The notes under the pieces: model-generated | Told to the model about the DNA's origin: nothing | The model's database searches: none | The model's input: only the letters and a program-made list of their open reading frames with translations | Shown: positions 28,109 through 35,391 of the stretch, piece by piece | How the letters are laid out: each line of letters opens with the position of its first letter | Position numbering within the stretch: position 1 is the first letter of the stretch | Made by a program: the position numbers and the translations under genes | Assembly: GCF_023155855.1 (NCBI RefSeq) | Contig: NZ_JAKNUT010000006.1 | Location: 186,001-250,000, forward strand | Length of the DNA stretch: 64,000 bases | Direction: 5' to 3' | DNA from: Microbacterium aoyamense | GTDB taxonomy: Bacteria > Actinomycetota > Actinomycetes > Actinomycetales > Microbacteriaceae

Positions 28109-28160
28109 ACGCCGACGTCCAGGATCACCGCCGAACTCACGGCTCCGTCGGCACGTAGAC
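28063..28160. repeat. Imperfect tandem duplication, 50-bp period
   Basis: The segment 28063-28110 (CGACGTCGAGGATCACCG ... CGCGTAGAC) recurs at 28113-28160 with 40 of 48 positions identical. The first copy encodes the end of the small acidic protein including its TAG. The second copy lies in the 124-bp gap before the DUF222-HNH gene and carries the same TAG in frame register with the duplication. Confidence 0.8.
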
Positions 28161-28232
28161 GCGCCGAGCGAGGCGGACGCGCACATCCACGCCGAAGTCG
28201 CGGAGAGCCGGCGCGTTGTGAACCAAGGTGCA

Positions 28233-29528
28233 CTAGAACGGTGGGGGCTCGTCGCTCGGGCGGAACGCGGGCATCGGCCGTTCGGGCTTCACCACATACC
28301 TTCGCCCGGAGGGCGAGGTCCATTCGATCGCCCCGCCGGAGCCGTCGATCTGCTGCACGACCCAGCTCCCGTGGTGCTTGATCGTGTGATGCCCCTGGCA
28401 GAGCGGAGCGCTGTTCCAGAGCGAGGTCTCGCCGCCGTGTTCCCAGGCGAGCGTGTGATCGATCTGACACCTGCTGGCGGGGACACCGCATCCGGGCGCC
28501 ATGCACCGCGCCGATCGCCACTTCACGAGCTTCCGCAGCGACGGCGGGGGCGAGTAGCGATCGCGGGATACCGAGAGGACCATGCCGGTCTCGGGATGCG
28601 TGAGGACTCGCATCCACCCGTCCGCTCCCCCACACAACTCGCGCGCGCGGTCGATCGGGATCGGCCCGACACCCTCGACCGTCGCCGGCTCGGTTGGAGC
28701 GTCGCTGCCGAGCAGTGACATCACCGGGACGGTCACCACGACGCTCGCCCGCACACCGCGTGCGGCGTCGGGAAGCAGGGTCGTGTCGCCATCGATGAGC
28801 AGGTCCGAGAGCGCGTCGGCGCGCACCTGGTCGGTCGTCCGCGTGTCGTCCGCCGCTACGTCAGAGTCGGCACCTGAGCCGGACTCGGACTCCGACCGGC
28901 GCCCGACGATCGCGCCGGCGATGCCGGTGAGCCGCTGTTGAATCGCATGGGCCTCAACCGACGGGATCAGCGCGTGCAGCCACGACATCGCGTCATCCAC
29001 CGGCTCGATGTAGACCCGACGACCCGCGACCGCTTGACTGTGCCGCTCGACGAGGGACACCGCGCGCACCCGATCGACGAGCGCACGCATCGCCCGCCGA
29101 AACGAACCGACCGGCAACTCGGTCGCCAGCGTCATCCCCTCATCGAGCACCTGAGCCCGCAGAGGTGGATCAACGCTGTCGACTGCGGTGATCAGGATCT
29201 GGGCGTGCTTCTCGGTCATCTCAGCGCGATGCAGCACGTCGTAGACAGCCGGATAACGATGCACAACGCCATCCGCCAGCGCGAGAAGCTCCCCCGCCGC
29301 GTACTCCGTGATGCGCAACTCGGAAGCGATCTCGAGCCGAACCGAACGATCGAGGATCTCGGCCGACATCCGCGGCCCACGCTCTCGAGCCTCGGCGTGC
29401 AGCACCGCGACCGCCATCAATCGCTCCGCCGCGAGCACCGTCATCATGTCGGCGACCTCGACCATGCGATCCACCGTGTCGGGCCCGAAGTCGGTGTCCT
29501 CAACTTCGATGGAGGGACGGGAGTTCAT
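28233..29528 (-). CDS. DUF222 / HNH endonuclease-family protein
   Basis: A 431-residue member of the DUF222-HNH (13E12-repeat-like) group that is multicopy in actinobacteria. The N-terminal 250 residues form the DUF222 region (ITEYAAGELLALADGVVHRY, RHSQAVAGRRVYIEP). The C-terminal HNH motif is CMAPGCGVPASRCQIDHTLA, followed by GGETSLWNSAPLCQGHHTIK, with metal-binding Cys pairs and the catalytic His. Copies of this family are dispersed like selfish or mobile elements, but their biological role is not established. The gene is monocistronic, and its upstream region is AT-richer than the surroundings. Confidence 0.92.
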   Translation of the reverse strand: MNSRPSIEVEDTDFGPDTVDRMVEVADMMTVLAAERLMAVAVLHAEARERGPRMSAEILDRSVRLEIASELRITEYAAGELLALADGVVHRYPAVYDVLHRAEMTEKHAQILITAVDSVDPPLRAQVLDEGMTLATELPVGSFRRAMRALVDRVRAVSLVERHSQAVAGRRVYIEPVDDAMSWLHALIPSVEAHAIQQRLTGIAGAIVGRRSESESGSGADSDVAADDTRTTDQVRADALSDLLIDGDTTLLPDAARGVRASVVVTVPVMSLLGSDAPTEPATVEGVGPIPIDRARELCGGADGWMRVLTHPETGMVLSVSRDRYSPPPSLRKLVKWRSARCMAPGCGVPASRCQIDHTLAWEHGGETSLWNSAPLCQGHHTIKHHGSWVVQQIDGSGGAIEWTSPSGRRYVVKPERPMPAFRPSDEPPPF

Positions 29529-29731
29529 GCACTCATACTAGAACATATCTACTACTGAATGCAATAGAAGTGCGATCCATATTCGATCATTTCGACCTCC
29601 TACAGTGCGTACGAGTCCCGGATTCTCGACCGGCAGAGCGGAGCGCCACGGCGAGCGCCACTGCGGGGCATCCCTCCCCTCCGGAACCCTCATCGAGAGA
29701 GTCGCGGGGCGAGAACCGCCGAAGGCCGGGC

Positions 29732-30145
29732 ATGAACGCATTCTCACGCCAGAATCGACGAGTGAGCGTTGAACAGAGTGTGGTGGATGCCTGGTTCGAT
29801 GAGCAGTCGCACGCGATGACCGACGCCGCGCGGGAGGTGCGGGCATCCATTCTCCGTGTCGTGCCGGCGGCGACCGAGAGCATCAAATGGCAGGCGCCGA
29901 ACTTCGCGCTGGACGACGACTTCGCCACCTTCAGCATGCGGCGCCCGGGGGTGCTGCAGGTCATCCTCCACACGGGAGCGAAGCCCAAGCCCGAGCGACA
30001 CGCCATCGAGCTCGGAGACCTCGGCGGTCGGCTTCGGTGGGCAGGCCACAACCGCGCGGTCATCACCTTCACGTCGCCCGAAGATGTCACGGCGGCTCTG
30101 CCGCAATTTGAGCGCGAGATCGCCCGCTGGGCCGGGACGGGGTGA
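29732..30145 (+). CDS. DUF1801-family protein
   Basis: A 137-residue protein of the DUF1801 (YdhG-like) family. Family features are VVDAWFDEQSHAMTDAAREV, IKWQAPNFALDDDFATFSM and GVLQVILHTGAKPKPERHAI. The fold resembles small soluble proteins near iron or heme functions, but no reaction is known. ATG 29732 follows GAAGG six bases upstream. GTG 29762 (SVEQSVVDAW) would start nearer to the family consensus and is a fair alternative. About 190 bases after it contain no evident gene. Confidence 0.8.
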   Translation: MNAFSRQNRRVSVEQSVVDAWFDEQSHAMTDAAREVRASILRVVPAATESIKWQAPNFALDDDFATFSMRRPGVLQVILHTGAKPKPERHAIELGDLGGRLRWAGHNRAVITFTSPEDVTAALPQFEREIARWAGTG

Positions 30146-30339
30146 AACCCGCTCGATACGCTCGCGGGTGCGGATCCTGCCGATCGATCTCGTGGACGCC
30201 TTCGCCTCCCTCGTCTTGGGCATGCTGGCACGGGGCAGGATGCGTCGACTGTTCGCTCGCTGAGATCTACATCCGGCGGCGGTACCGGATACGTCTCGAG
30301 ACGGACGCGCCGCCTGCCGTCGATGCGGAGGCTGGATGC

Positions 30340-30780
30340 ATGCCTCATCACCGCATCCTTCTCACCGTCATCTCCGCCGCCACCGTCGCCCTCGCACTCA
30401 CCGGATGCTCCGCCATCGAAGGGGCCGTCTACCAGCGGCATTCCGCGACGTACGACGACGTCGGAGCACTGGCCGACAGCGAGCTCACGGCGGACTGGAT
30501 CCCGTCCGACGCGACGAACATCCGCACCGTCGCGTCCACTCGCGAGAAGTCCACCGACGTCGTCGTACTGCTCGACAGCGCCGCCACCCTCGATCCGACC
30601 GTCTGCGCCGAGATCGACCGCCAGTCCGGGCCGACGCTCGCGATCGACGGCGCTCCCGATGTCTACGCCTTGGACACCGCCTTCGCGTGCGGAGAGTGGA
30701 CCGTGGCGCAGGCCGACGGCGGCTGGTACGGCTGGACCCCGAACCACCCCGACGAGCAGGCGCAGTCTCCCGGTCAGTGA
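30340..30780 (+). CDS. Small secreted lipoprotein
   Basis: A 146-residue lipoprotein. The signal peptide has basic MPHHR, a hydrophobic core and the lipobox LALTGC (about 20-25). The mature part has no repeats and two Cys (VCAEID and FACGEW) that could form a disulphide. GGAGG lies eight bases before ATG 30340. No family was recognised. Its end touches the convergent VOC gene, with only one base between the stop codons. Confidence 0.75.
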   Translation: MPHHRILLTVISAATVALALTGCSAIEGAVYQRHSATYDDVGALADSELTADWIPSDATNIRTVASTREKSTDVVVLLDSAATLDPTVCAEIDRQSGPTLAIDGAPDVYALDTAFACGEWTVAQADGGWYGWTPNHPDEQAQSPGQ

Positions 30781-30781
30781 A

Positions 30782-31150
30782 TCACGCCTGCGCGTTCAGC
30801 CCGATCCGGTTGCCCTCGGAGTCTTCGATATAGGCGAAGACTCCGCGCCCGCCGCCGATCTCGGTCTTCGGAACCAGGATGCTTCCGCCCGCCGCTTCGG
30901 CGCGCGCGATCCATTCGTCGATCGACGGGCTCGCGTCGAAGTACACGCGCGAGCCGAAGTGCGACGGTTCGTCTTCGGGCGCGAGGAAGAGGCATCCCGC
31001 TGATCCTCCGTCACTCGCCGGGATGATCGCCGTCTCCTTCTCAGGCCCGACGGGCAGCCGGACGAGCTGCTCGCCCGTGAGCGCCTCGTAAAACGCGATC
31101 GCTCGCGTCATGTCGCTGACCGGAATGTCGAACCAGACCACCTGTGCCAT
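30782..31150 (-). CDS. VOC-superfamily (glyoxalase/dioxygenase-like) protein
   Basis: A 122-residue single-module vicinal oxygen chelate protein. Two beta-alpha-beta-beta-beta repeats are visible: VWFDIPVSDMTRAIAFYEAL at the start and SIDEWIARAEAAGGS with VFAYIEDSEGNRIGLNA at the end. The final DSEGNRIGL is the family's last strand with a metal-ligand position. It would work as a dimer, often on small electrophiles. The substrate is unknown. It is separated by 62 bases from the upstream NTF2-like gene in the same direction. Confidence 0.88.
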   Translation of the reverse strand: MAQVVWFDIPVSDMTRAIAFYEALTGEQLVRLPVGPEKETAIIPASDGGSAGCLFLAPEDEPSHFGSRVYFDASPSIDEWIARAEAAGGSILVPKTEIGGGRGVFAYIEDSEGNRIGLNAQA

Positions 31151-31212
31151 GTTGCGCTTCCTCTCGTCACTGTCGAAGGTACGGGGAGCCTCGGACACTC
31201 CCACACACGCGC

Positions 31213-31539
31213 TCAGTCCGGAACGATGACGACGCTCGCGATCTTGTCGCCCGCGAGCGTGAACCGGAACGGACTCGTGCCGTTGAACCCGTCGCCCGTG
31301 ACCTTCAGGTGCACGAGGTAGGTGCCCGGCGCCTCCTCGGCGATGTCGACGAGGTCGAAGTGCGAGCGCTTGCCGATGTTGTCGGTGCGATCCCACTGCC
31401 GGATGCCGTCGTGCCCGCGCGCGACGCGCCCCCAGTCGTCGAGCGTGCCGTCCTCGGCGAAAGCGTCGACGAACGCGTCGGAGTCGCCGGCGTTGGTCGC
31501 ATCGATGAAGGCGGCGATGGATGCAGGGAGCTGAGCCAT
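31213..31539 (-). CDS. NTF2-like (SnoaL-type) protein
   Basis: A 108-residue protein of the nuclear-transport-factor-2 fold. It opens PASIAAFIDATNAGDSDAFV and continues AFAEDGTLDDWGRVARGHDG. Strands in the second half are HFDLVDIAEEAPGTYLVHLK and FRFTLAGDKIASVVIVPD. These small domains form cone-shaped pockets and serve as isomerases or binding proteins. It is divergent from the ADP-ribosylglycohydrolase operon with two dyad-symmetric sites between them. Confidence 0.85.
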   Translation of the reverse strand: MAQLPASIAAFIDATNAGDSDAFVDAFAEDGTLDDWGRVARGHDGIRQWDRTDNIGKRSHFDLVDIAEEAPGTYLVHLKVTGDGFNGTSPFRFTLAGDKIASVVIVPD

Positions 31540-31597
31540 GCTCCGATCCTGGCGCGCTGTCGCTCCGACGTCCACGCGGCGATCCGAATCTCTCATT

Positions 31598-31615
31598 TTA
31601 CGCACTCTTGCGTAA
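31598..31615. promoter_or_regulatory. Operator-like inverted repeat upstream of the ADP-ribosylglycohydrolase operon
   Basis: TTACGCA-CTCT-TGCGTAA is a perfect 7-bp inverted repeat with a four-base spacer, 64 bases before the first start codon of the operon. Its size and symmetry suit a dimeric repressor. The same region also serves the divergent NTF2-like gene. Confidence 0.55.
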
Positions 31616-31641
31616 TGTCCGATCCTCGTGCCATCATCGAC

Positions 31642-31663
31642 TTATTGCGCGATAGTGCGTTAA
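31642..31663. promoter_or_regulatory. Second, weaker dyad related to the 31598 site
   Basis: TTATTGCGC-GATA-GTGCGTTAA has the same TTA/TAA ends, GCG cores and four-base spacer as the site 46 bp upstream, with about two thirds of the arm positions symmetric. It lies 15 bases before ATG 31679. Confidence 0.4.
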
Positions 31664-31678
31664 ATCGAGGAGGGCACC

Positions 31679-31750
31679 ATGGGCGACGGAGTGAAGGAGA
31701 CGATTCCGTGCGAGCTGTTCGGCGGACCGACCGGAGGGAGCGCCCGATGA
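31679..31750 (+). CDS. 23-residue leader ORF translationally coupled to the ADP-ribosylglycohydrolase gene
   Basis: ATG 31679 is preceded by the strong site GAGGAGG with five bases spacing. The frame encodes 23 residues starting MGDGVKETIPCELFGG and ending in GSAR. Its stop codon overlaps the next start (ATGA at 31747-31750). A second Shine-Dalgarno for the downstream gene (GGAGGGAG) lies within it. It could be a regulatory leader peptide or a genuine small protein with one Cys. Existence is inferred from the ribosome site and coupling only. Confidence 0.5.
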   Translation: MGDGVKETIPCELFGGPTGGSAR

Positions 31751-33198
31751 CCCACTTCTCACCTCAACAGCTCGACCGCGCCGTGGGCACCGTTCTCGCC
31801 TCGGCCGCGGGCGACGCCCTCGGATCACAGTACGAGTTCGGTCCGGCGCTCGCAGACGACGTCGTGCCCGAGTTCGGGACAGGATGCTTCGGCCACGCCG
31901 TCGGCGAGTGGACGGATGACACGAGTATGGCGATGCCGATCCTCCGCGCCCTCGCGGACGGTCATCGCATGGACGACGCTGCGACCCTCGACGAGATCGT
32001 CGCGCAGTGGCAGGAGTGGTCGCGGACGGCGAAGGATGTCGGCACCCAGACGCGGAGCGTGCTCTCGCACCTCGTCACGCCGACCGCGGCGACCGCCCTC
32101 GAGCGCTCCGAGCAGCTTCACCGGATGAACGGTCGCACAAGCGGCAACGGCTCCCTCATGCGCACCGGACCGCTCGCGCTCGGCTACCTCGACCGCGATG
32201 AGGTCGACCTCACGGATGCGGCGGGGCGCATCGCGCGCCTGACGCACTGGGACGACGACAACGCCGACGCCTGCGCGCTGTGGTGCCTCGCGATCCGGCA
32301 CGCCGTGCTGTCGGGCGACCTCGACGTGCGCGCGCAGCTCGCGTGGGTTCCGCGCGAGCGTCGGGCGCGGTGGTCCGACCTCATCGATGAAGCGCTTGCC
32401 CCCGGCATCCATCCCCGCGACTTCCGCGAGGGGAACGGATGGGTCGTGCGTGCCTTTCAAGCCGCGCTCGCCGCCGTCGCCGGTGCCGGATCGCTGCAGG
32501 ATGCCGTCGAGCGCGCCGTGCGCGGCGGGGGCGATGCCGACACGGTCGCCGCGATCGCGGGCTCGCTCGCCGGTGCGGTGTTCGGCGGTTCGGCCATGCC
32601 GATCGCGTGGAAGCGCGGCCTGCACGGCTGGCCCGGACTGCGCGCGGACGACCTCGTGCGGCTCGCGGTGCTCGCCGCCCGCGGTGGGCGTGCTGATCGC
32701 GAAGGCTGGCCGACCGCTGCGCGCATCTCCTTCTCGAGCGAGAGCGACTGGCTGTTCCCGCATCCGCACGATGACAGCGTCTGGATCGGCTCGCTCGCGG
32801 CGCTCGATCGCCTGCCTTCTGAGGTGGATGCCGTCGTATCGCTGTGCCGCGTGGGCACCCGCCAGGTTCCCGCGGGCCTGGAGAGCGTGCAGGTGTGGCT
32901 CGTCGATCGACCCGATCACAACACCAACCTGGACTTCGTGTTGACGGATGCGGTGGATGCCATCGCCGCACTCCGGACCGAGGGCAGGGTGGTCTTCGTC
33001 CACTGTGCCGAGGGTCGCAGCCGCACGGCGGCTGTCGCGGCGCTCTACAGCGTCCGCCATCGCGGCCGGCCGCTGGACGAGGCCTGGAAGGACGTGCGCG
33101 CGACGCTGCCGGGCTTCGCGCCGCAGGAGTTCTTGCGTAGCGCGGTCGCGCGTGTCTCGGCATCCATCGACGCACCTCCTGCGAGGATCGCGCCATGA
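31747..33198 (+). CDS. ADP-ribosylglycohydrolase fused to a protein tyrosine/dual-specificity phosphatase
   Basis: A 483-residue two-domain protein. Residues about 10-315 form an ADP-ribosylglycohydrolase (DraG/ARH) domain with metal-binding EWTDDTSMA (54-62) and GGDADTVAAIAGSLAGA (261-277), which removes ADP-ribose from proteins or nucleic acids. Residues about 335-470 form a cysteine phosphatase domain with the P-loop VHCAEGRSRTAAV (418-430), Cys420 as nucleophile and a DRPDHNTN loop that may supply the general acid. The fusion suggests joint removal of ADP-ribose and phosphate. ATG 31747 has GGAGGGAG eight bases upstream. The gene overlaps the FRG gene by four bases. Five copies of the host-typical GGATGCC word lie in this gene, unlike the genes downstream. 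Confidence 0.9.
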   Translation: MTHFSPQQLDRAVGTVLASAAGDALGSQYEFGPALADDVVPEFGTGCFGHAVGEWTDDTSMAMPILRALADGHRMDDAATLDEIVAQWQEWSRTAKDVGTQTRSVLSHLVTPTAATALERSEQLHRMNGRTSGNGSLMRTGPLALGYLDRDEVDLTDAAGRIARLTHWDDDNADACALWCLAIRHAVLSGDLDVRAQLAWVPRERRARWSDLIDEALAPGIHPRDFREGNGWVVRAFQAALAAVAGAGSLQDAVERAVRGGGDADTVAAIAGSLAGAVFGGSAMPIAWKRGLHGWPGLRADDLVRLAVLAARGGRADREGWPTAARISFSSESDWLFPHPHDDSVWIGSLAALDRLPSEVDAVVSLCRVGTRQVPAGLESVQVWLVDRPDHNTNLDFVLTDAVDAIAALRTEGRVVFVHCAEGRSRTAAVAALYSVRHRGRPLDEAWKDVRATLPGFAPQEFLRSAVARVSASIDAPPARIAP

Positions 33199-34109
33199 CG
33201 CTGCCCGCGATCGACGCCAACCGCCTGTTCCACGAGTGGCAGATCGACATCGACGGGTGGGAGTCGTTTCAGGCCGAGGTCAACCACCTCACGTCGACCT
33301 ACGAGACGGAGCGCTTCGTCTGGCGCGGCCAGTCCGACGCGAGCTGGGGGCTGCAGAGCTCACTGCACCGCGCCGTGAGCGAACTGCAGGGCAGACCCGC
33401 GACCGAGGACGAACTCGTGCGCGCCGAACGCAATCTGCTGTGGCGCGCCCGCGTGGATTGGCGGATGGACGGTATCTCGTCTCTCCCACTGCTCGCGCAG
33501 ATGCAGCACGTGGGTGTTCCCACTCGCCTGCTCGATGTGACGATGAACCCGCTCATCGCCGCCTGGTTTGCGACGGCGCGCAACGACAAGACCGATCACA
33601 AGGCGGCACGCTTGCTCGTCTTCGTCGACGGCAACAAACCGTTGCAGCTCAACTCGCTGTGGAACACCAACACCCCGCGCTGGCACCAACTCAAGAGTGA
33701 CTCGGCGCGTCGCCATGCAAACTGGGGAACCGGTCTCGGCCGCAAGATCTGGCGACCGCCCGCGCTCCATGCGCGCATCCCAGCGCAGAGTGCCGCGTTC
33801 ATCCTCGACGGTGTGCCCATCGACGGAGCGGATGGCGGGGTACACGGCGACTCGATCTGGACCGCCGGGCAACTTCGCGAGTTCGCATCGGTGCCCATGC
33901 GACTCGCTCACGTACGAGGCGGGCGACTGCCGAACTCGTTCGCGCCCGTCTTCACGTATCGGATCTCGGCCGAGGCGAAACGCGAGATCCGCCACCAGCT
34001 CGAGGAGCGGTTCGGCTACCGGTTCTCGACCGTATACGCAGACATCGAAGGCCTCGCTCAGTACGCCCGGACGTGGCCTGAAGACGCGCTGGGCGACGTC
34101 ACCAGCTAG
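33195..34109 (+). CDS. FRG-domain protein
   Basis: A 304-residue protein with the FRG domain. The eponymous motif FVWRGQSD lies at 41-48, and AQMQHVGVPTRLLDVTMNPL with IAAWFAT follows at 101-127. The C-terminal FSTVYADIEGLAQYAR is the usual end of the domain. Pfam treats FRG as uncharacterised; it is common in defence and toxin-antitoxin neighbourhoods. It starts inside the stop codon of the ADP-ribosylglycohydrolase-phosphatase gene, which suggests the two act together. The (F/Y)xRG strand and the following LLDVT and acidic segments resemble the R-S/T-E layout of ADP-ribosyltransferases. That is my inference, and a substrate is not indicated. Confidence 0.88.
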   Translation: MTLPAIDANRLFHEWQIDIDGWESFQAEVNHLTSTYETERFVWRGQSDASWGLQSSLHRAVSELQGRPATEDELVRAERNLLWRARVDWRMDGISSLPLLAQMQHVGVPTRLLDVTMNPLIAAWFATARNDKTDHKAARLLVFVDGNKPLQLNSLWNTNTPRWHQLKSDSARRHANWGTGLGRKIWRPPALHARIPAQSAAFILDGVPIDGADGGVHGDSIWTAGQLREFASVPMRLAHVRGGRLPNSFAPVFTYRISAEAKREIRHQLEERFGYRFSTVYADIEGLAQYARTWPEDALGDVTS

Positions 34110-34152
34110 GGCCGAAGGTGACTAGGCTGACCCCTACCGTGCCTTTCGGCCC
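34109..34152. terminator. Hairpin between the FRG and GTPase genes
   Basis: GGGCCGAA (34109-34116) pairs perfectly with TTCGGCCC (34145-34152) across a 28-base loop, starting at the last base of the FRG stop codon. It fills most of the 80-bp gap, the only large gap inside the operon, and may reduce read-through or separate two units. Confidence 0.4.
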
Positions 34153-34189
34153 AAACCGTTCGCCATGCCCGTACCAAAGGACCGCAAGG

Positions 34190-34879
34190 ATGTCGTTACC
34201 CGCCAACCTCATCAAGGGCGGAGTCGCCGTCGCCGGAGCGGCCGCCGTTGCGATCGTCACCGTCGTGTTTCGCCAGCGCCTCGAAAAGCTGGTAGACAGC
34301 ATTTCCAAACTGTGGGATGGCAAACGTATCGCCATCATCGGGCGACAGTCCGTCGGCAAGACTGCCCTGCTCGAGACCCTCCTAGGCAAGGAGCGCCCCG
34401 CGGCGGCACGCCCGACTGTGGATCCGGAGTCCGGCGGGGTGTTCGAACTCCAGCAGGAGAAGCGGGCAGTGCGCTACCGGGTGCGACACGATCTACCTGG
34501 GTGGGCGCCGGCGAATGCCTACAAGGGCTGGGAGGAAGACTTCAACAACGCCGACTTCGTCCTTTATCTGTTTCGCGCCGACCTCGTGGAGCAGGGAGAC
34601 AAAGACACGGTCGACTTGGTCGATCGCGACCTCAACCAACTGAAGAAGTGGCTCTCGCCACAGGCGAAGACGCCCCGCATCATCCTTATCGGAACCCACG
34701 CCGATCAGAGCGAACTGTTCGGCACCGACGAGCGTGCGTTCCGGGGTCTGGTGCGAAAGGCTCGGCCCATTAAGTCGGGAGCCATCAAGCTGAACAAGGC
34801 CGACCTCATCGTGGGAAGCCTGAAAGACGAGGCGGGGCGCCGGCGCGTCATCGAGAGCCTGAGGAGGTACGTGAAGTGA
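34190..34879 (+). CDS. Membrane-anchored Ras/Era-like GTPase
   Basis: A 229-residue protein with an N-terminal hydrophobic helix (about 9-27), probably a signal anchor, and a cytoplasmic GTPase domain. G1 is IIGRQSVGKTALLETLLG (49-66), the G2 Thr may be in ARPTVDPE, G3 is DLPG (101-104) and G4 is GTHAD (168-172) in place of NKxD. The G5 region is LIVGSLKD. The unusual G4 suggests altered nucleotide specificity, or binding like other THxD-type small GTPases. ATG 34190 follows GCAAGG. The gene overlaps the next by four bases (GTGA). Codon third positions look less GC-rich than in the housekeeping genes. No family name was recognised. Confidence 0.8.
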   Translation: MSLPANLIKGGVAVAGAAAVAIVTVVFRQRLEKLVDSISKLWDGKRIAIIGRQSVGKTALLETLLGKERPAAARPTVDPESGGVFELQQEKRAVRYRVRHDLPGWAPANAYKGWEEDFNNADFVLYLFRADLVEQGDKDTVDLVDRDLNQLKKWLSPQAKTPRIILIGTHADQSELFGTDERAFRGLVRKARPIKSGAIKLNKADLIVGSLKDEAGRRRVIESLRRYVK

Positions 34880-35391
34880 TCGCGGTATATGCGCAGTCCT
34901 CCCAGCGCCAGGGTCTCGATGCGTCCATCAACGGGAGTGCCGTTACGATCGAGAACCCTGAGTTCGCTTCTCTCCGCGACAAGAGCGCAGCGGTCCGGCT
35001 ACGCGCGAAACGAGTGCGCTCCGGCGATGTGGAAGTGCAGTTCGGGCAAGGTCTGCTCCGACTCGAGTTCGCCGGCGCTGAACTCGATGGATCGATCCGT
35101 TCGCCGATAGTGGCGGTTGTGGACGAGCGCGAACTCATGTCTCCGATCGCCGCGGTTGCACAACTGGTCGTCGAGGGAGTCGAAGCAGTCGATCGGCGAT
35201 GCGATGTTTCAGCGCTCAACGCCGCGCTCGCCGTTGGCAGGGAGCTCGCCCGAGCGCGGAAGAAGACACAGGCGACCTGGTGGATTTCGGTAGCCGCCAT
35301 CATCGGCGTGCTTCTCGTCACCGCCGTTGCGTACGTGAGACCTGCTCCGCGCCGGAGCAACAACACACCGGACAGGAGGGGTGCTTCATGA
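34876..35391 (+). CDS. C-tail-anchored protein of unknown function
   Basis: A 171-residue protein whose first about 130 residues are soluble, with a beta-rich N-terminal half (segments AVTIENPEF, AVRLRAKRVRSGDVEVQFGQ, LLRLEFAGAELDG), then a helical part. One membrane helix lies at about 134-154 (WWISVAAIIGVLLVTAVAYV), followed by a short basic tail, RPAPRRSNN. The start is GTG 34876 inside the stop of the GTPase gene; its own stop overlaps the next start. It is likely a membrane partner of the GTPase. No homologous family was recognised. Confidence 0.75.
   Translation: MIAVYAQSSQRQGLDASINGSAVTIENPEFASLRDKSAAVRLRAKRVRSGDVEVQFGQGLLRLEFAGAELDGSIRSPIVAVVDERELMSPIAAVAQLVVEGVEAVDRRCDVSALNAALAVGRELARARKKTQATWWISVAAIIGVLLVTAVAYVRPAPRRSNNTPDRRGAS

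Noticed and set aside
28233..29528. HNH gene as a homing endonuclease inside a broken host gene
   Set aside because: The gene is complete, has its own upstream region and flanking genes are intact, so it is an ordinary DUF222-HNH copy.
31615..31746. In-frame N-terminal extension of the ADP-ribosylglycohydrolase
   Set aside because: The extension is Arg-rich and not domain-like; the strong Shine-Dalgarno at 31747 and the fold start at MTHFSPQQLD.
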